From NCBI GenBank assembly GCA_003212115.1, contig QCQS01000012.1:1-19807 (forward strand): 19,807 bases of DNA, in the 5' to 3' direction. Positions 12,661-19,344 of this stretch are shown here, one piece after another (positions within the stretch are counted from its first letter, which is position 1; every line of letters starts with the position of its first letter). The position numbers and the translations under genes were made by a program. The notes under the pieces were generated by a model. The model was not told the origin of the DNA. It saw only the letters and a program-made list of their open reading frames with translations, and did no database searches. Origin of the DNA: Prochlorococcus sp. AG-455-E15. Lineage in GTDB: Bacteria > Cyanobacteriota > Cyanobacteriia > PCC-6307 > Cyanobiaceae.

Positions 12661-13531
12661 GGCATTTAGGACACCAATGTGTACTTCTTCCAGTAATTTT
12701 TTGCCTTTCAATTAAATTTCCACATGTATGACATTCTTTACCAGTTCTCCTGTAAACATTTGTCTGTAAACCAAAATTCCCATTCTCTCCCTCCAAGTCT
12801 CTAAAATCACTAAATGTAGTCCCTCCAGAACCTATACTTTTTTTTAATACAGTTTCAATTGATTCTATTAACTTGATTAACTCACTCTTCTTTATCGTTT
12901 GTGCTTCCCTAAAAGGTGAGATGCCAGCCGAGTATAAACTTTCATCAGCATAAATATTACCTATACCTGCCACTATTTTTTGATCTAATAAAATAGCTTT
13001 TATAGATTTTGTTCTTTTTGAAATAACTTTCTTGAGGTATTTTGTATTAAAGTCTTTAGAAAATGGTTCTGGTCCTAATGAGCCTAATCCTTTGATTATT
13101 TTATTGGGCGATAGCCCTTTCTTAATCCACCACACTTGGCCAAAACTTCTTACATCAATGAATCTAAGCTCATTATTGTTTTTATCGAAAAATCTTATTC
13201 TTGTATGTTTACAGGGCGGAGTAGAATTATCGATGAATTTGAAATAGCCAGTCATTCTTAAATGAACTACAAGAAATCCGTTGTTTTGTGAATTTTCTAT
13301 AGGAAATTGAGTATTCTCATTTTGAACTTCTTTTAATTGAGCTATTAAATATTTTCCTCTTCTATCCCATTTATAAAAAAGTGAATTCCTAAGTCCTTTA
13401 ATGAATTCTTCTTTGTTTGATGGGAATGCAACAGCTGAATCCCTACAGACTTCTACTTTTTTAATAATAAAGTTATTAAGTTTCTTCTCTAAACCTCTTC
13501 GAACAGTTTCTACTTCAGGTAATTCAGGCAA
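12653..13531 (-). CDS. mutM: Formamidopyrimidine-DNA glycosylase MutM (Fpg)
   Basis: This base-excision repair enzyme removes 8-oxoguanine and formamidopyrimidines and nicks the abasic site. The 292-aa protein begins (M)PELPEVETV; P2 is the catalytic nucleophile and E3 the conserved acid. K60 in RRGKYL, the helix-two-turn-helix QKIVAGIGNIYADE (185-198), and a C-terminal zinc finger (C267, C270, C287, C290) with R282 complete an intact Fpg. The start codon is TTG (13531-13529): P2 must follow the initiator directly and no other start fits. It begins 4 bp after the psaE stop codon and is probably translated by coupling. The longer loop around residues 68-85 (QNENTQFPIENSQNNG) is an insertion seen in other cyanobacterial Fpg proteins as far as I recall. 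Confidence 0.97.
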   Translation of the reverse strand: MPELPEVETVRRGLEKKLNNFIIKKVEVCRDSAVAFPSNKEEFIKGLRNSLFYKWDRRGKYLIAQLKEVQNENTQFPIENSQNNGFLVVHLRMTGYFKFIDNSTPPCKHTRIRFFDKNNNELRFIDVRSFGQVWWIKKGLSPNKIIKGLGSLGPEPFSKDFNTKYLKKVISKRTKSIKAILLDQKIVAGIGNIYADESLYSAGISPFREAQTIKKSELIKLIESIETVLKKSIGSGGTTFSDFRDLEGENGNFGLQTNVYRRTGKECHTCGNLIERQKITGRSTHWCPKCQK

Positions 13532-13535
13532 TTAT

Positions 13536-13745
13536 TTAAGCTTTTTCTAATTCACTTTCAGCGAAATTATTTGTATTTGCTCCACCATCAGTTCCGCTTA
13601 TTCCTGCGTAATTTACTTTATCGAATCTGACTACACAGTTATATTTAATACCTGAGGTATCCACTGAAGCAACTTTACCTATTTCATTGTACCAATATGA
13701 TTCTGGTCTCTTTACTCTTACGAGATCTCCTCTTGAAATTGCCAT
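13536..13745 (-). CDS. psaE: Photosystem I reaction centre subunit IV (PsaE)
   Basis: PsaE is a small SH3-like stromal (cytoplasmic-side) subunit of photosystem I that helps dock ferredoxin and supports cyclic electron flow. The 69-aa protein has the family signature MAISRGDLVRVKRPESYW, then NEIGKVASVDTSGIKYNCVVRFD and NYAGISGTDGGANTNNFAESEL. The ATG at 13745 is the conserved start. An 80-bp AT-rich upstream gap separates it from the LysM gene and probably holds its promoter. It reads into mutM 4 bp later, so a highly expressed photosynthesis gene leads a repair gene. Confidence 0.97.
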   Translation of the reverse strand: MAISRGDLVRVKRPESYWYNEIGKVASVDTSGIKYNCVVRFDKVNYAGISGTDGGANTNNFAESELEKA

Positions 13746-13825
13746 TACTATTAATTTAACTTTTTGTAGAATAACTCATCATTAATATTCTTAGACAAAT
13801 TATTCACACATATTAATTAAAAGTT

Positions 13826-14587
13826 TTAACAAAAATCATTTATTAAATTATTTTCGAATTCTTCTTTAGCAGGCTTACTTCCCATCCACTTCCTCCCAGG
13901 TATTCTAACGTCTAATTCTTTTGTATTACAATCGATTGAAAGAATAAGTTTTTTATTTTCTTGATTTAGTACGTTTAAAACTTTTCTACCTTTAATATCT
14001 TTATATGATTTATTTTGGACAATTATAGGACCATAAATTTTTTTATCTAACTCAATTAAGTCATTATTTTTCTTATTTTCAGTTGTTTCATGATTTTCTG
14101 CATTAATTGTGTTCTTTTTTCTTATTATGAGTTTTTGACCAACTTTTATTGAATCAGGATTATTGAGATTATTAATCTCTATCAGATCGATTACTTTTAT
14201 ATTATATTTGTTTGATATCTCAGTAAGATTTTCACCAGTTTGGATAATATGATAATTATTTATTAAATCTGCTTGTTTTGTAAGATTTTCAGTAGATTCG
14301 GAAATAATAAGATTTTGGCCAACAAAGATATAATTTTCATCTTTTAAGTTATTCAATTTAATAATTAAATCTTTATTTATTGAATAGAATTTTGAAATAC
14401 TTGATAATGTATCTCCACTTTTTACAATATGAATTTTTTTTATTTCAGTTTTTTCTTCAATAATTGATTCTTTTCTAGCAATATTCTCAATGTTATTTTT
14501 TTCTGAAAATATTTTTTCTTCTGATTTTATCAATGATTGATTAAAAAAATTAATAAATATGGCAATTAATATAAATGCAAACTTCAT
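13826..14587 (-). CDS. Exported protein with two LysM domains
   Basis: From the ATG at 14587 this is 253 aa with an N-terminal hydrophobic signal sequence (MKFAFILIAIFINFFNQ) and a Lys/Glu-rich linker. Two LysM peptidoglycan-binding modules cover about 52-95 (IHIVKSGDTLSSISKFYSIN) and 112-155 (YHIIQTGENLTEISNKYNI). The C-terminal part (about 180-253) is not a recognised hydrolase: it has ILSIDCNTKELDVR, GRKWMGSKPAKEEFE and ends in Cys, a pattern like small surface or secreted cyanobacterial domains that I cannot name. An upstream in-frame GTG (14596) would add three residues. No lytic domain is seen, so a cell-wall binding or structural role is more likely than wall hydrolysis. Confidence 0.85.
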   Translation of the reverse strand: MKFAFILIAIFINFFNQSLIKSEEKIFSEKNNIENIARKESIIEEKTEIKKIHIVKSGDTLSSISKFYSINKDLIIKLNNLKDENYIFVGQNLIISESTENLTKQADLINNYHIIQTGENLTEISNKYNIKVIDLIEINNLNNPDSIKVGQKLIIRKKNTINAENHETTENKKNNDLIELDKKIYGPIIVQNKSYKDIKGRKVLNVLNQENKKLILSIDCNTKELDVRIPGRKWMGSKPAKEEFENNLINDFC

Positions 14588-14659
14588 AAAACTCACTATT
14601 TATTTAAAGATAATCTTTAAATTTAAATTCGCTAGGTTTTTGAAAACAATTTAAGTAAT

Positions 14660-16051
14660 TTAAACCTGAAAAATAAACTTTAAAAATTTCTTTACTCTTT
14701 CATAGGGAGGATACCGCAGATTTGAATCAAATAAATAACCTTTAAAAGTAATAGATTTTTGATTTGAAAAATTCCGAAACCCTTCCTCTCCATGAAATTT
14801 ACCAATACCACTTTGCCCAACGCCTCCAAACGGTAAATTTGGTATAAGGACTGGTAACATCACATCATTTATACAAATTGTTCCTGAGCTGGTTACTTTT
14901 GAAATATGATTATGGATTTTTTTATTGCCTCCAAATAAGTAGATTGCTAATGGTTTTGATGTTTTACTAATCTGTTTTAAAGCTGATTCTTTATCTTTTA
15001 TTCCAATTACTGGAAGTAATGAACTGAATAGTTCTTTCTGCAAAATATCTGTTTCATTTAATTTAGTTCTCAAAATTGTAGGAGAAATTTTTAACTTTTT
15101 TTTACTAAAAGTCCCCCCAAATAAAATTCTTTTTTCTTCTTTATATTGTTTGAGAATTTCTAAAGTTGATTTAAATTGCTTTTTCTCTAATTTTGATAGG
15201 TTTTCGGAAATAATTGGATTATCTCCGTAAAAACTTACTATGCATTTCTTTAATTTTTCTATAAAAATAGTTTCAATTTCATGATCTACAAAGATATGAT
15301 TAGGGGCAATACAGGATTGACCAGAATTAAAAAATTTGCCCCAAACAATTCTTTTAGCTGCCACTTCTAAATTTGCATTCTTGAAAATAATTACAGGATT
15401 TGTTCCGCTTAACTCAAGAGTTAATGGAGTTAAGTTTTTTGAAGCTAATTTCATTATAGATTTTCCAGTTTCAGTACTTCCTGTAAAAAATATGTGATCA
15501 AAATTATGTTCAATTAATTGTATGGATTGTTTATAATCACCCTCTACTGTCATTAGGACATCTTTACGGAAATATATTGAAGTAAGCTTTTTTACAAGTT
15601 TTGAGGTCGCAGGACATTTCTCTGATGGTTTTATAACTGCAGTATTTCCTGCTGAGAAAATATTTACTAATGGCTTAAAAACATAAAGTAATGGATAATT
15701 ATAAGGACCAAGAATTAAGACACATCCAAGGGGTTCATAAATAACTTTGGAGGATGATGGAAATAAATAAAAAGGTGTATCAATCTTTTTTGGTCGCATC
15801 CAAGAATTAAGTTTCTTTTTTATGAGTGAAATTTCTTCTTTCACTAAAATTATTTCTGAAAGCCCTTCAATTTCAGATTTACCTAGATCAATAAAGAGGG
15901 ATTTTATTATCTCTTTTTTATTTTCATCCAAAAGTTTAGAAACTATATTGAGATGTTGGATCCTCCATTTTATATTCTCCGTTTTACCAGTGAGAACTGT
16001 ATTTTTTAATCTATTAATGTCTTCTAAATGAAATTTATCAGAAATTTTCAT
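14660..16051 (-). CDS. Aldehyde dehydrogenase, class 3 type
   Basis: This is a 463-aa NAD(P)-dependent aldehyde dehydrogenase. Visible motifs are the Asn in GPYNYP (N118), the cofactor loop FTGSTETG (189-196), the general base E213 in LTLELSGTNP, and the catalytic cysteine C247 in NSGQSCIAPNH. A C-terminal NLPFGGVGQSGIGKFHGEEGF block is typical of the family. The length and the C-terminal tail after the catalytic domain resemble ALDH3, whose members often oxidise fatty or long-chain aldehydes, sometimes membrane associated. The physiological substrate is not evident. It is divergently oriented from the acetyltransferase gene across 156 bp, which contains no obvious operator, and lies 72 bp upstream of the LysM gene. 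Confidence 0.93.
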   Translation of the reverse strand: MKISDKFHLEDINRLKNTVLTGKTENIKWRIQHLNIVSKLLDENKKEIIKSLFIDLGKSEIEGLSEIILVKEEISLIKKKLNSWMRPKKIDTPFYLFPSSSKVIYEPLGCVLILGPYNYPLLYVFKPLVNIFSAGNTAVIKPSEKCPATSKLVKKLTSIYFRKDVLMTVEGDYKQSIQLIEHNFDHIFFTGSTETGKSIMKLASKNLTPLTLELSGTNPVIIFKNANLEVAAKRIVWGKFFNSGQSCIAPNHIFVDHEIETIFIEKLKKCIVSFYGDNPIISENLSKLEKKQFKSTLEILKQYKEEKRILFGGTFSKKKLKISPTILRTKLNETDILQKELFSSLLPVIGIKDKESALKQISKTSKPLAIYLFGGNKKIHNHISKVTSSGTICINDVMLPVLIPNLPFGGVGQSGIGKFHGEEGFRNFSNQKSITFKGYLFDSNLRYPPYERVKKFLKFIFQV

Positions 16052-16207
16052 TTTATTCCTATGAATAGTATTTAATATATCAGAGGATAAATTGTAAATA
16101 ACTAAGGTTTCTAGTCACTTAAATCAAAGTCAATGATTTATAAGAAATAATCAGATTTATTAATATTGCCTCTTAAAATTCAAATTTTTCTTGGTTAGTA
16201 TATTTTT

Positions 16208-17098
16208 ATGAGGGAAAAATTTTCAATTAGATTGATATCTATAAATGAAATACCAGATGTCACAAACTGGGCAAGGTTAGAAGGATTTTCTCCTGGAATA
16301 GATGACGTATCAATTTATAGAAATACAGATAAACAAGGGGTATGGGTAGCTTGTCTCGACAATAATCCTATAGGTTCTATTGCGTGTATAAAATATAATT
16401 CCTCGTATGGTTTTATAGGTTTATTTATCATTAAAAAAGAATTCCGAAATAATGGATATGGAGTGAGATTATGGAAACATGCCCTCGAATATTTAAAAAA
16501 TGTTGCTTGCATTGGTCTTGAGGCTGCTCCAGATAGATTGAATGATTACGCAAAGTGGGGGTTTAGAAAATCTTCCATTACAAATCGATGGAAATTAAAT
16601 GGGTCTCAAGATTTGCCATTGAGAAATTTCTATAAAGATCAATTTCATTCTTTTAAAATTGTTCCTGGCACTAAAATTTCCTCTGAAGCCGTTTTAATTT
16701 ATGATGATCAAAGAGAACCTAGTCCCAGACCACATTTTCTAAATGACTGGTTGAAAAATTCTCATGGTAATGTTAGTGCAATTGTTGATAATAATGGGAT
16801 GTGTCATGGATTTGGTAGGATAAGACCTTGTGTATTGGAGGATAATGAACAAGGTTGGAGAATCGGACCTCTTTTAGCGGATACTCCACCACTTGCTGAA
16901 TTGTTAATTAGGGAGTTAGTTGGTGATTTAGATGCCCAAATCTTATTGGATTGCTCTAATCTGAATCCATATGCAAATTATCTTTTATCAAGTTTGGGAT
17001 TCGAGGAAATATCAAAAACTTACAGAATGTATAAAGGGATTCAACCTCCCTGCCCAATGAATCAAGTATACGGACTTGCATGCCTGGAACTGGGATAA
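16208..17098 (+). CDS. GNAT-family N-acetyltransferase, probably two-domain
   Basis: This 296-aa protein has an N-terminal GNAT fold: VWVACLDNNPIGSIAC (beta strand), then the acetyl-CoA pyrophosphate loop R80-N-N-G-Y-G85 in FRNNGYGVRLWKHAL, and GLEAAPDRLNDYAKWGFRK. A second half, about 165-296, has GPLLADTPPLAELLIRELVGDL and LDCSNLNPYANYLLSSLGFEE. This resembles the C-terminal domain found in some double-GNAT proteins and may be a degenerate or second acetyltransferase domain. The acceptor substrate is unknown. It starts with ATG (16208) and ends 72 bp before the convergent DUF3104 gene. A hairpin AACCTT/AAGGTT followed by T residues (17173-17199) could end its transcript. Confidence 0.88.
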   Translation: MREKFSIRLISINEIPDVTNWARLEGFSPGIDDVSIYRNTDKQGVWVACLDNNPIGSIACIKYNSSYGFIGLFIIKKEFRNNGYGVRLWKHALEYLKNVACIGLEAAPDRLNDYAKWGFRKSSITNRWKLNGSQDLPLRNFYKDQFHSFKIVPGTKISSEAVLIYDDQREPSPRPHFLNDWLKNSHGNVSAIVDNNGMCHGFGRIRPCVLEDNEQGWRIGPLLADTPPLAELLIRELVGDLDAQILLDCSNLNPYANYLLSSLGFEEISKTYRMYKGIQPPCPMNQVYGLACLELG

Positions 17099-17170
17099 TT
17101 CCCTTTAAAGAAAGCATTTTGTCTTTTGTTTTTGTAATACTGAATGAAGTTCGTTTGATTATCCATAAGC

Positions 17171-17419
17171 TTAACCTTCAGAAGGTTTCAAAATTTTTTC
17201 TACAATATCCGCGTTGATTATAGTGATCTCTCCATTATCAATATTGGCAACTTGAAACAAGGTCCATGAATTTGGATTTCTGGCTCCTCCAATACAATCG
17301 ATAACTTGACCGACCCAATAATTTTTATTCTTTTCATTAGTATTTTCGCAATTTTCTTTTTTAATTGCTACATAATCACCAGGCCTGACGAAAAGAAACT
17401 CAGGAGTTGCTGAGCTCAC
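17171..17419 (-). CDS. Small DUF3104-type protein, function unknown
   Basis: This 82-aa soluble protein has no signal or membrane segment. It begins MSSATPEFLFVRPGDYVAIK, then NYWVGQVIDCIGGARNPN and FQVANIDNGEITIINADIVEKI. The pattern fits DUF3104, a small domain family largely found in marine Synechococcus and Prochlorococcus, probably a beta-barrel-like fold; no function is established to my knowledge. The start is GTG (17419-17417), with a TATACT hexamer (17439-17434) about 15 bp upstream inside a palindromic sequence that may control it. Confidence 0.72.
   Translation of the reverse strand: MSSATPEFLFVRPGDYVAIKKENCENTNEKNKNYWVGQVIDCIGGARNPNSWTLFQVANIDNGEITIINADIVEKILKPSEG
17173..17199 (+). 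terminator. Candidate terminator for the acetyltransferase gene inside the opposing gene
   Basis: AACCTT (17173-17178) and AAGGTT (17182-17187) can pair around CAG, and a run of six T residues follows at 17194-17199. It sits within the last codons of the convergent DUF3104 gene. The stem is short, so termination strength is doubtful. Confidence 0.35.
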
Positions 17420-17430
17420 AATAAATAACT

Positions 17431-17453
17431 TATAGTATATACGTACTATAGTA
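17431..17453. promoter_or_regulatory. Inverted repeat with two arms (possible operator) upstream of the DUF3104 gene
   Basis: TATAGTA (17431-17437) and TACTATA (17444-17450) are exact reverse complements separated by six bases. The right arm extends into the 10-bp palindrome TACTATAGTA (17444-17453). It overlaps a minus-strand TATACT -10-like hexamer for the DUF3104 gene, so it could be a repressor site on that promoter. An AT-rich background lowers the weight of the observation. Confidence 0.4.
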
Positions 17454-17516
17454 AATTATTAGTTTTGTTGCCGAGCTTTGAGTTATTTAGCAAACTAGGG
17501 GTAATTCAAAAATAAA

Positions 17517-17609
17517 ATGGAATCAACTGAAATTGCTATATTTTCAACATTATTGGGATTAATTTTAGCTTTAACTGACGCTTATATAGAAAGAAATATT
17601 CCTGGATAA
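17517..17609 (+). CDS. 30-residue putative single-helix membrane peptide
   Basis: An ATG frame (17517) encodes 30 aa, beginning MESTEIAIFSTLLGLILALT and ending DAYIERNIPG. A single hydrophobic segment covers about residues 6-23, then a polar tail. This is the size and shape of low-molecular-weight thylakoid subunits (PetL/PetN/PsaM/PsbM classes), but it matches none I know, and that comparison is inference. A GGGG-containing purine stretch 20-30 bases upstream is not a clear ribosome-binding site. It converges with the Hli-like frame on the other strand. Whether it is translated is not certain. Confidence 0.4.
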   Translation: MESTEIAIFSTLLGLILALTDAYIERNIPG

Positions 17610-17626
17610 TACTTCCAATTCATTTC

Positions 17627-17761
17627 TTAAATCAAATAAGATTTAAGTTGGTCTAATATGTCGGCACGGTTGGAAACTAATTTTGTAAAAATTAGATATA
17701 TTAAACCTCCCATTGCGACTCTTCCATTAATTTTCTCTAACTGCTTAAGTTTTCTAAACAA
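17627..17761 (-). CDS. Hli-like one-helix chlorophyll-binding-type peptide, no ATG start
   Basis: A minus-strand frame ending in TAA (17629-17627) gives, from a TTG at 17761, a 44-aa peptide starting LFRKLKQLEKINGRVAMGGL. It contains E-K-I-N-G-R-V-A-M (residues 9-17), the ExxNGRxAM signature of high-light-inducible (Hli/SCP) and light-harvesting proteins, in which Glu and Asn/Arg bind chlorophyll. The motif is followed by a hydrophobic helix (GGLIYLIFTKLV). Hli proteins protect photosystems and chlorophyll biosynthesis under stress. No in-frame ATG precedes the motif before an upstream stop codon, so it either starts at TTG or ATT or is an N-terminally decayed hli copy. It is short for the family (usually 45-70 aa). 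Function in this strain is unproven. Confidence 0.5.
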   Translation of the reverse strand: MFRKLKQLEKINGRVAMGGLIYLIFTKLVSNRADILDQLKSYLI

Positions 17762-17882
17762 ATGACTTTTGCGGTTAAATAAAATTTAAAGGTTCTAGAA
17801 AATAAAAAAGTATTGATTACTTCAAAATTAAAAAAAAATTTTAAAAAATTTATAGAAATATGATTTCAAATACGGATTAAAT

Positions 17883-18020
17883 TCAAAGCCAAGCTTCTTT
17901 CATTTCAAGATAAAGTCTTTCGCTCTCAGCAGAATTAATTTTGCTGTCTGAATAGGATTGCTGCTGCTGCTGTTGCTGTTGCTGAGTTGAATTAGTATTA
18001 GGATTTTGGACTTCGCTCAT
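17883..18020 (-). CDS. 45-residue poly-glutamine small protein
   Basis: The minus-strand ATG frame encodes a 45-aa hydrophilic protein: MSEVQNPNTNST, then nine consecutive Gln (residues 13-21), then SYSDSKINSAESERLYLEMK and EAWL. The Gln run mixes CAA and CAG codons (six CAG, three CAA), so it is not a pure trinucleotide-slippage tract. The C-terminal third, ESERLYLEMKEAW, is probably a short amphipathic helix. An exact TTGACA (18074-18069) lies about 50 bp upstream, with a weak TATGAG at 18054-18049 (14-bp spacing) as the only -10. No recognised family; function unknown. Mixed codons and a clean start favour a real gene. Confidence 0.55.
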   Translation of the reverse strand: MSEVQNPNTNSTQQQQQQQQQSYSDSKINSAESERLYLEMKEAWL

Positions 18021-18135
18021 TAGAGGCTTGTAAATTTGTGTTTATTCTCTCATATTTAGAGCTTTTTTTGTCAACTTAAATTCTTAAATTTTATTTAAAT
18101 TTTCTACGGTTTTAATTTTCCTGTTTTGATTGAAG

Positions 18136-18237
18136 TTATTTCGCTACAGTAGTTTTGGTATATAGGAATTTAACTTCCCAATATACAATTCCTAGGAAGA
18201 TAGCACTTGCAATAATAATTTCAGAAATGGCTAACAT
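18136..18237 (-). CDS. 33-residue putative single-helix membrane peptide
   Basis: A minus-strand ATG frame encodes 33 aa, beginning MLAISEIIIASAIFLGIVYW and ending EVKFLYTKTTVAK. Residues 2-20 form one hydrophobic helix, followed by a basic tail that would stay on the cytoplasmic side. It resembles small thylakoid subunits in shape only; I cannot assign it to a family. It lies 115 bp upstream of the poly-Gln gene on the same strand. No strong ribosome-binding site is visible, as is common in this group. Confidence 0.4.
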   Translation of the reverse strand: MLAISEIIIASAIFLGIVYWEVKFLYTKTTVAK

Positions 18238-18384
18238 TTTATTTTTCAATACTAATTTAATTTTGGTATCAATTTACACAGAATGCAATAGGTACTAATT
18301 ACATTTCAGATTTTTAAAAATTTTATTTAATAAAATAACGCGTCAAAATAATATAAAATTTGAAGTAAGATACATATTATTTTC

Positions 18385-18819
18385 GTGGGAAATTCCATAA
18401 ATACAACAATTCTTATACCTTTAATACCTTTAGTAACCTCTTTATTTATTCTTATTTTATTAGTAAGTTTTAACAGGACACTTAACAGATTAACAAAACC
18501 AGTTACTGCACTGGTTGCATTATCTTTATTAAGTTCTGCTTTTATAAGCTCAATTGACTACTTTAAGAAAATAGAAGAAGAATTAGTTTTATCTGAATTT
18601 CTCAAATTTTTTGAAGAAAAAAATTTAGTTATACATCTCAATTTAGTAAATGAAAAAATTATAATTTTTTTCTTATTAATAATGACATTAATTATTGGAA
18701 TATCTTTTTATAAATTGCCTAGAAAAAAAGGGTATGTCTCATTGATGATTAGCTTAGGATTAATATCTTCTTCGGTGATACTCTCAATATTGCTAATAGA
18801 TTTCTCAGCACTAATCTAA
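18385..18819 (+). CDS. 144-aa membrane protein resembling the N-terminal part of NdhF
   Basis: This hydrophobic protein has about four predicted helices (8-29, 36-58, 91-110, 117-140). LIPLIPL at its N-terminus, SFNRTLNRLTKPV (28-40), and the GYVSLMISLGLISSSVILSI stretch (116-135) parallel the start of NdhF, the proton-pumping subunit of type-1 NADPH/ferredoxin-plastoquinone oxidoreductase. Full NdhF is over 600 aa and continues with the conserved Trp-Glu of the ion path; this protein stops before that point, so it cannot pump as NdhF does. It is either a truncated paralogue or a small accessory protein. The start is GTG (18385), the first usable start after an upstream stop codon. Its stop overlaps the opposing oxidase gene by 4 bp. 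The NdhF likeness is from memory, not a search. Confidence 0.72.
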   Translation: MGNSINTTILIPLIPLVTSLFILILLVSFNRTLNRLTKPVTALVALSLLSSAFISSIDYFKKIEEELVLSEFLKFFEEKNLVIHLNLVNEKIIIFFLLIMTLIIGISFYKLPRKKGYVSLMISLGLISSSVILSILLIDFSALI

Positions 18820-19325
18820 ACTGCGGTAAGCATTGACAAAGCTTGGTTAAGTTCTTGGACATGATTTAATTCATCTTGAGCAATTTCTTTTATTTTTTGA
18901 TCATTTGGATTATCTATTAAATATTTGGAATAAGTTTCAAATGCATGTTCTTCGATTTTTATGTTGACATCATAAGCATTAGCTGGAGAGAGGAAATAAT
19001 AAAAAACCATGATCCAGTAATAGACAAGCACAAGGTGTCTCGCAAAAAATCTATCAATCCAGAACCTATCTCCTCCTCTTTTCTCCATTTCTTTAAGATG
19101 CTCAGTTTCGTTAATAGCTTGATAAAAATGTTCTTTCATTAAAATCATTGTTTTCTCATTTTTAATTCCTAGGGATTCTTTAAAATGAAGAACTGAAAGA
19201 AATGCAAAATAAGGTGATCTAGCTATAACTTCTAAAACCCAAAATCTTTGTAAAGATCTGCCAGTATATATGAAGTCTAAGAAGTTAACTGTACTATTCA
19301 AAATCAGAGAATTTAATTTCTTCAT
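18816..19325 (-). CDS. ptox: Plastoquinol terminal oxidase (PTOX, alternative-oxidase family)
   Basis: This 169-aa di-iron oxidase transfers electrons from plastoquinol to oxygen, venting an over-reduced plastoquinone pool in the thylakoid. RFWVLEVIARSPYFAFLSVLH (27-47) closely follows plant IMMUTANS/PTOX. The predicted di-iron ligands are all present: E32 (in VLEVIAR), E73 and H76 (NETEH), E125 (IEEHA), and E152 and H155 (DELNH). The protein is shorter than plant PTOX, with a compressed linker between the last two ligand motifs (EEHAFETYSKYLIDNPNDQK to AQDELNH). The interfacial helix region is RFWIDRFFARHLVLVYYW. ATG start at 19325; TATACT hexamers lie about 20 and 50 bp upstream. It converges with the NdhF-like gene by a 4-bp overlap. 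Confidence 0.93.
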   Translation of the reverse strand: MKKLNSLILNSTVNFLDFIYTGRSLQRFWVLEVIARSPYFAFLSVLHFKESLGIKNEKTMILMKEHFYQAINETEHLKEMEKRGGDRFWIDRFFARHLVLVYYWIMVFYYFLSPANAYDVNIKIEEHAFETYSKYLIDNPNDQKIKEIAQDELNHVQELNQALSMLTAV

Positions 19326-19344
19326 AGAATTTAGTTTTTCTTTA

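Noticed and set aside
17883..18020. Poly-Gln tract as a simple trinucleotide microsatellite
   Set aside because: The codons alternate CAG and CAA and sit in a complete ATG-to-stop frame, so a coding explanation fits better.
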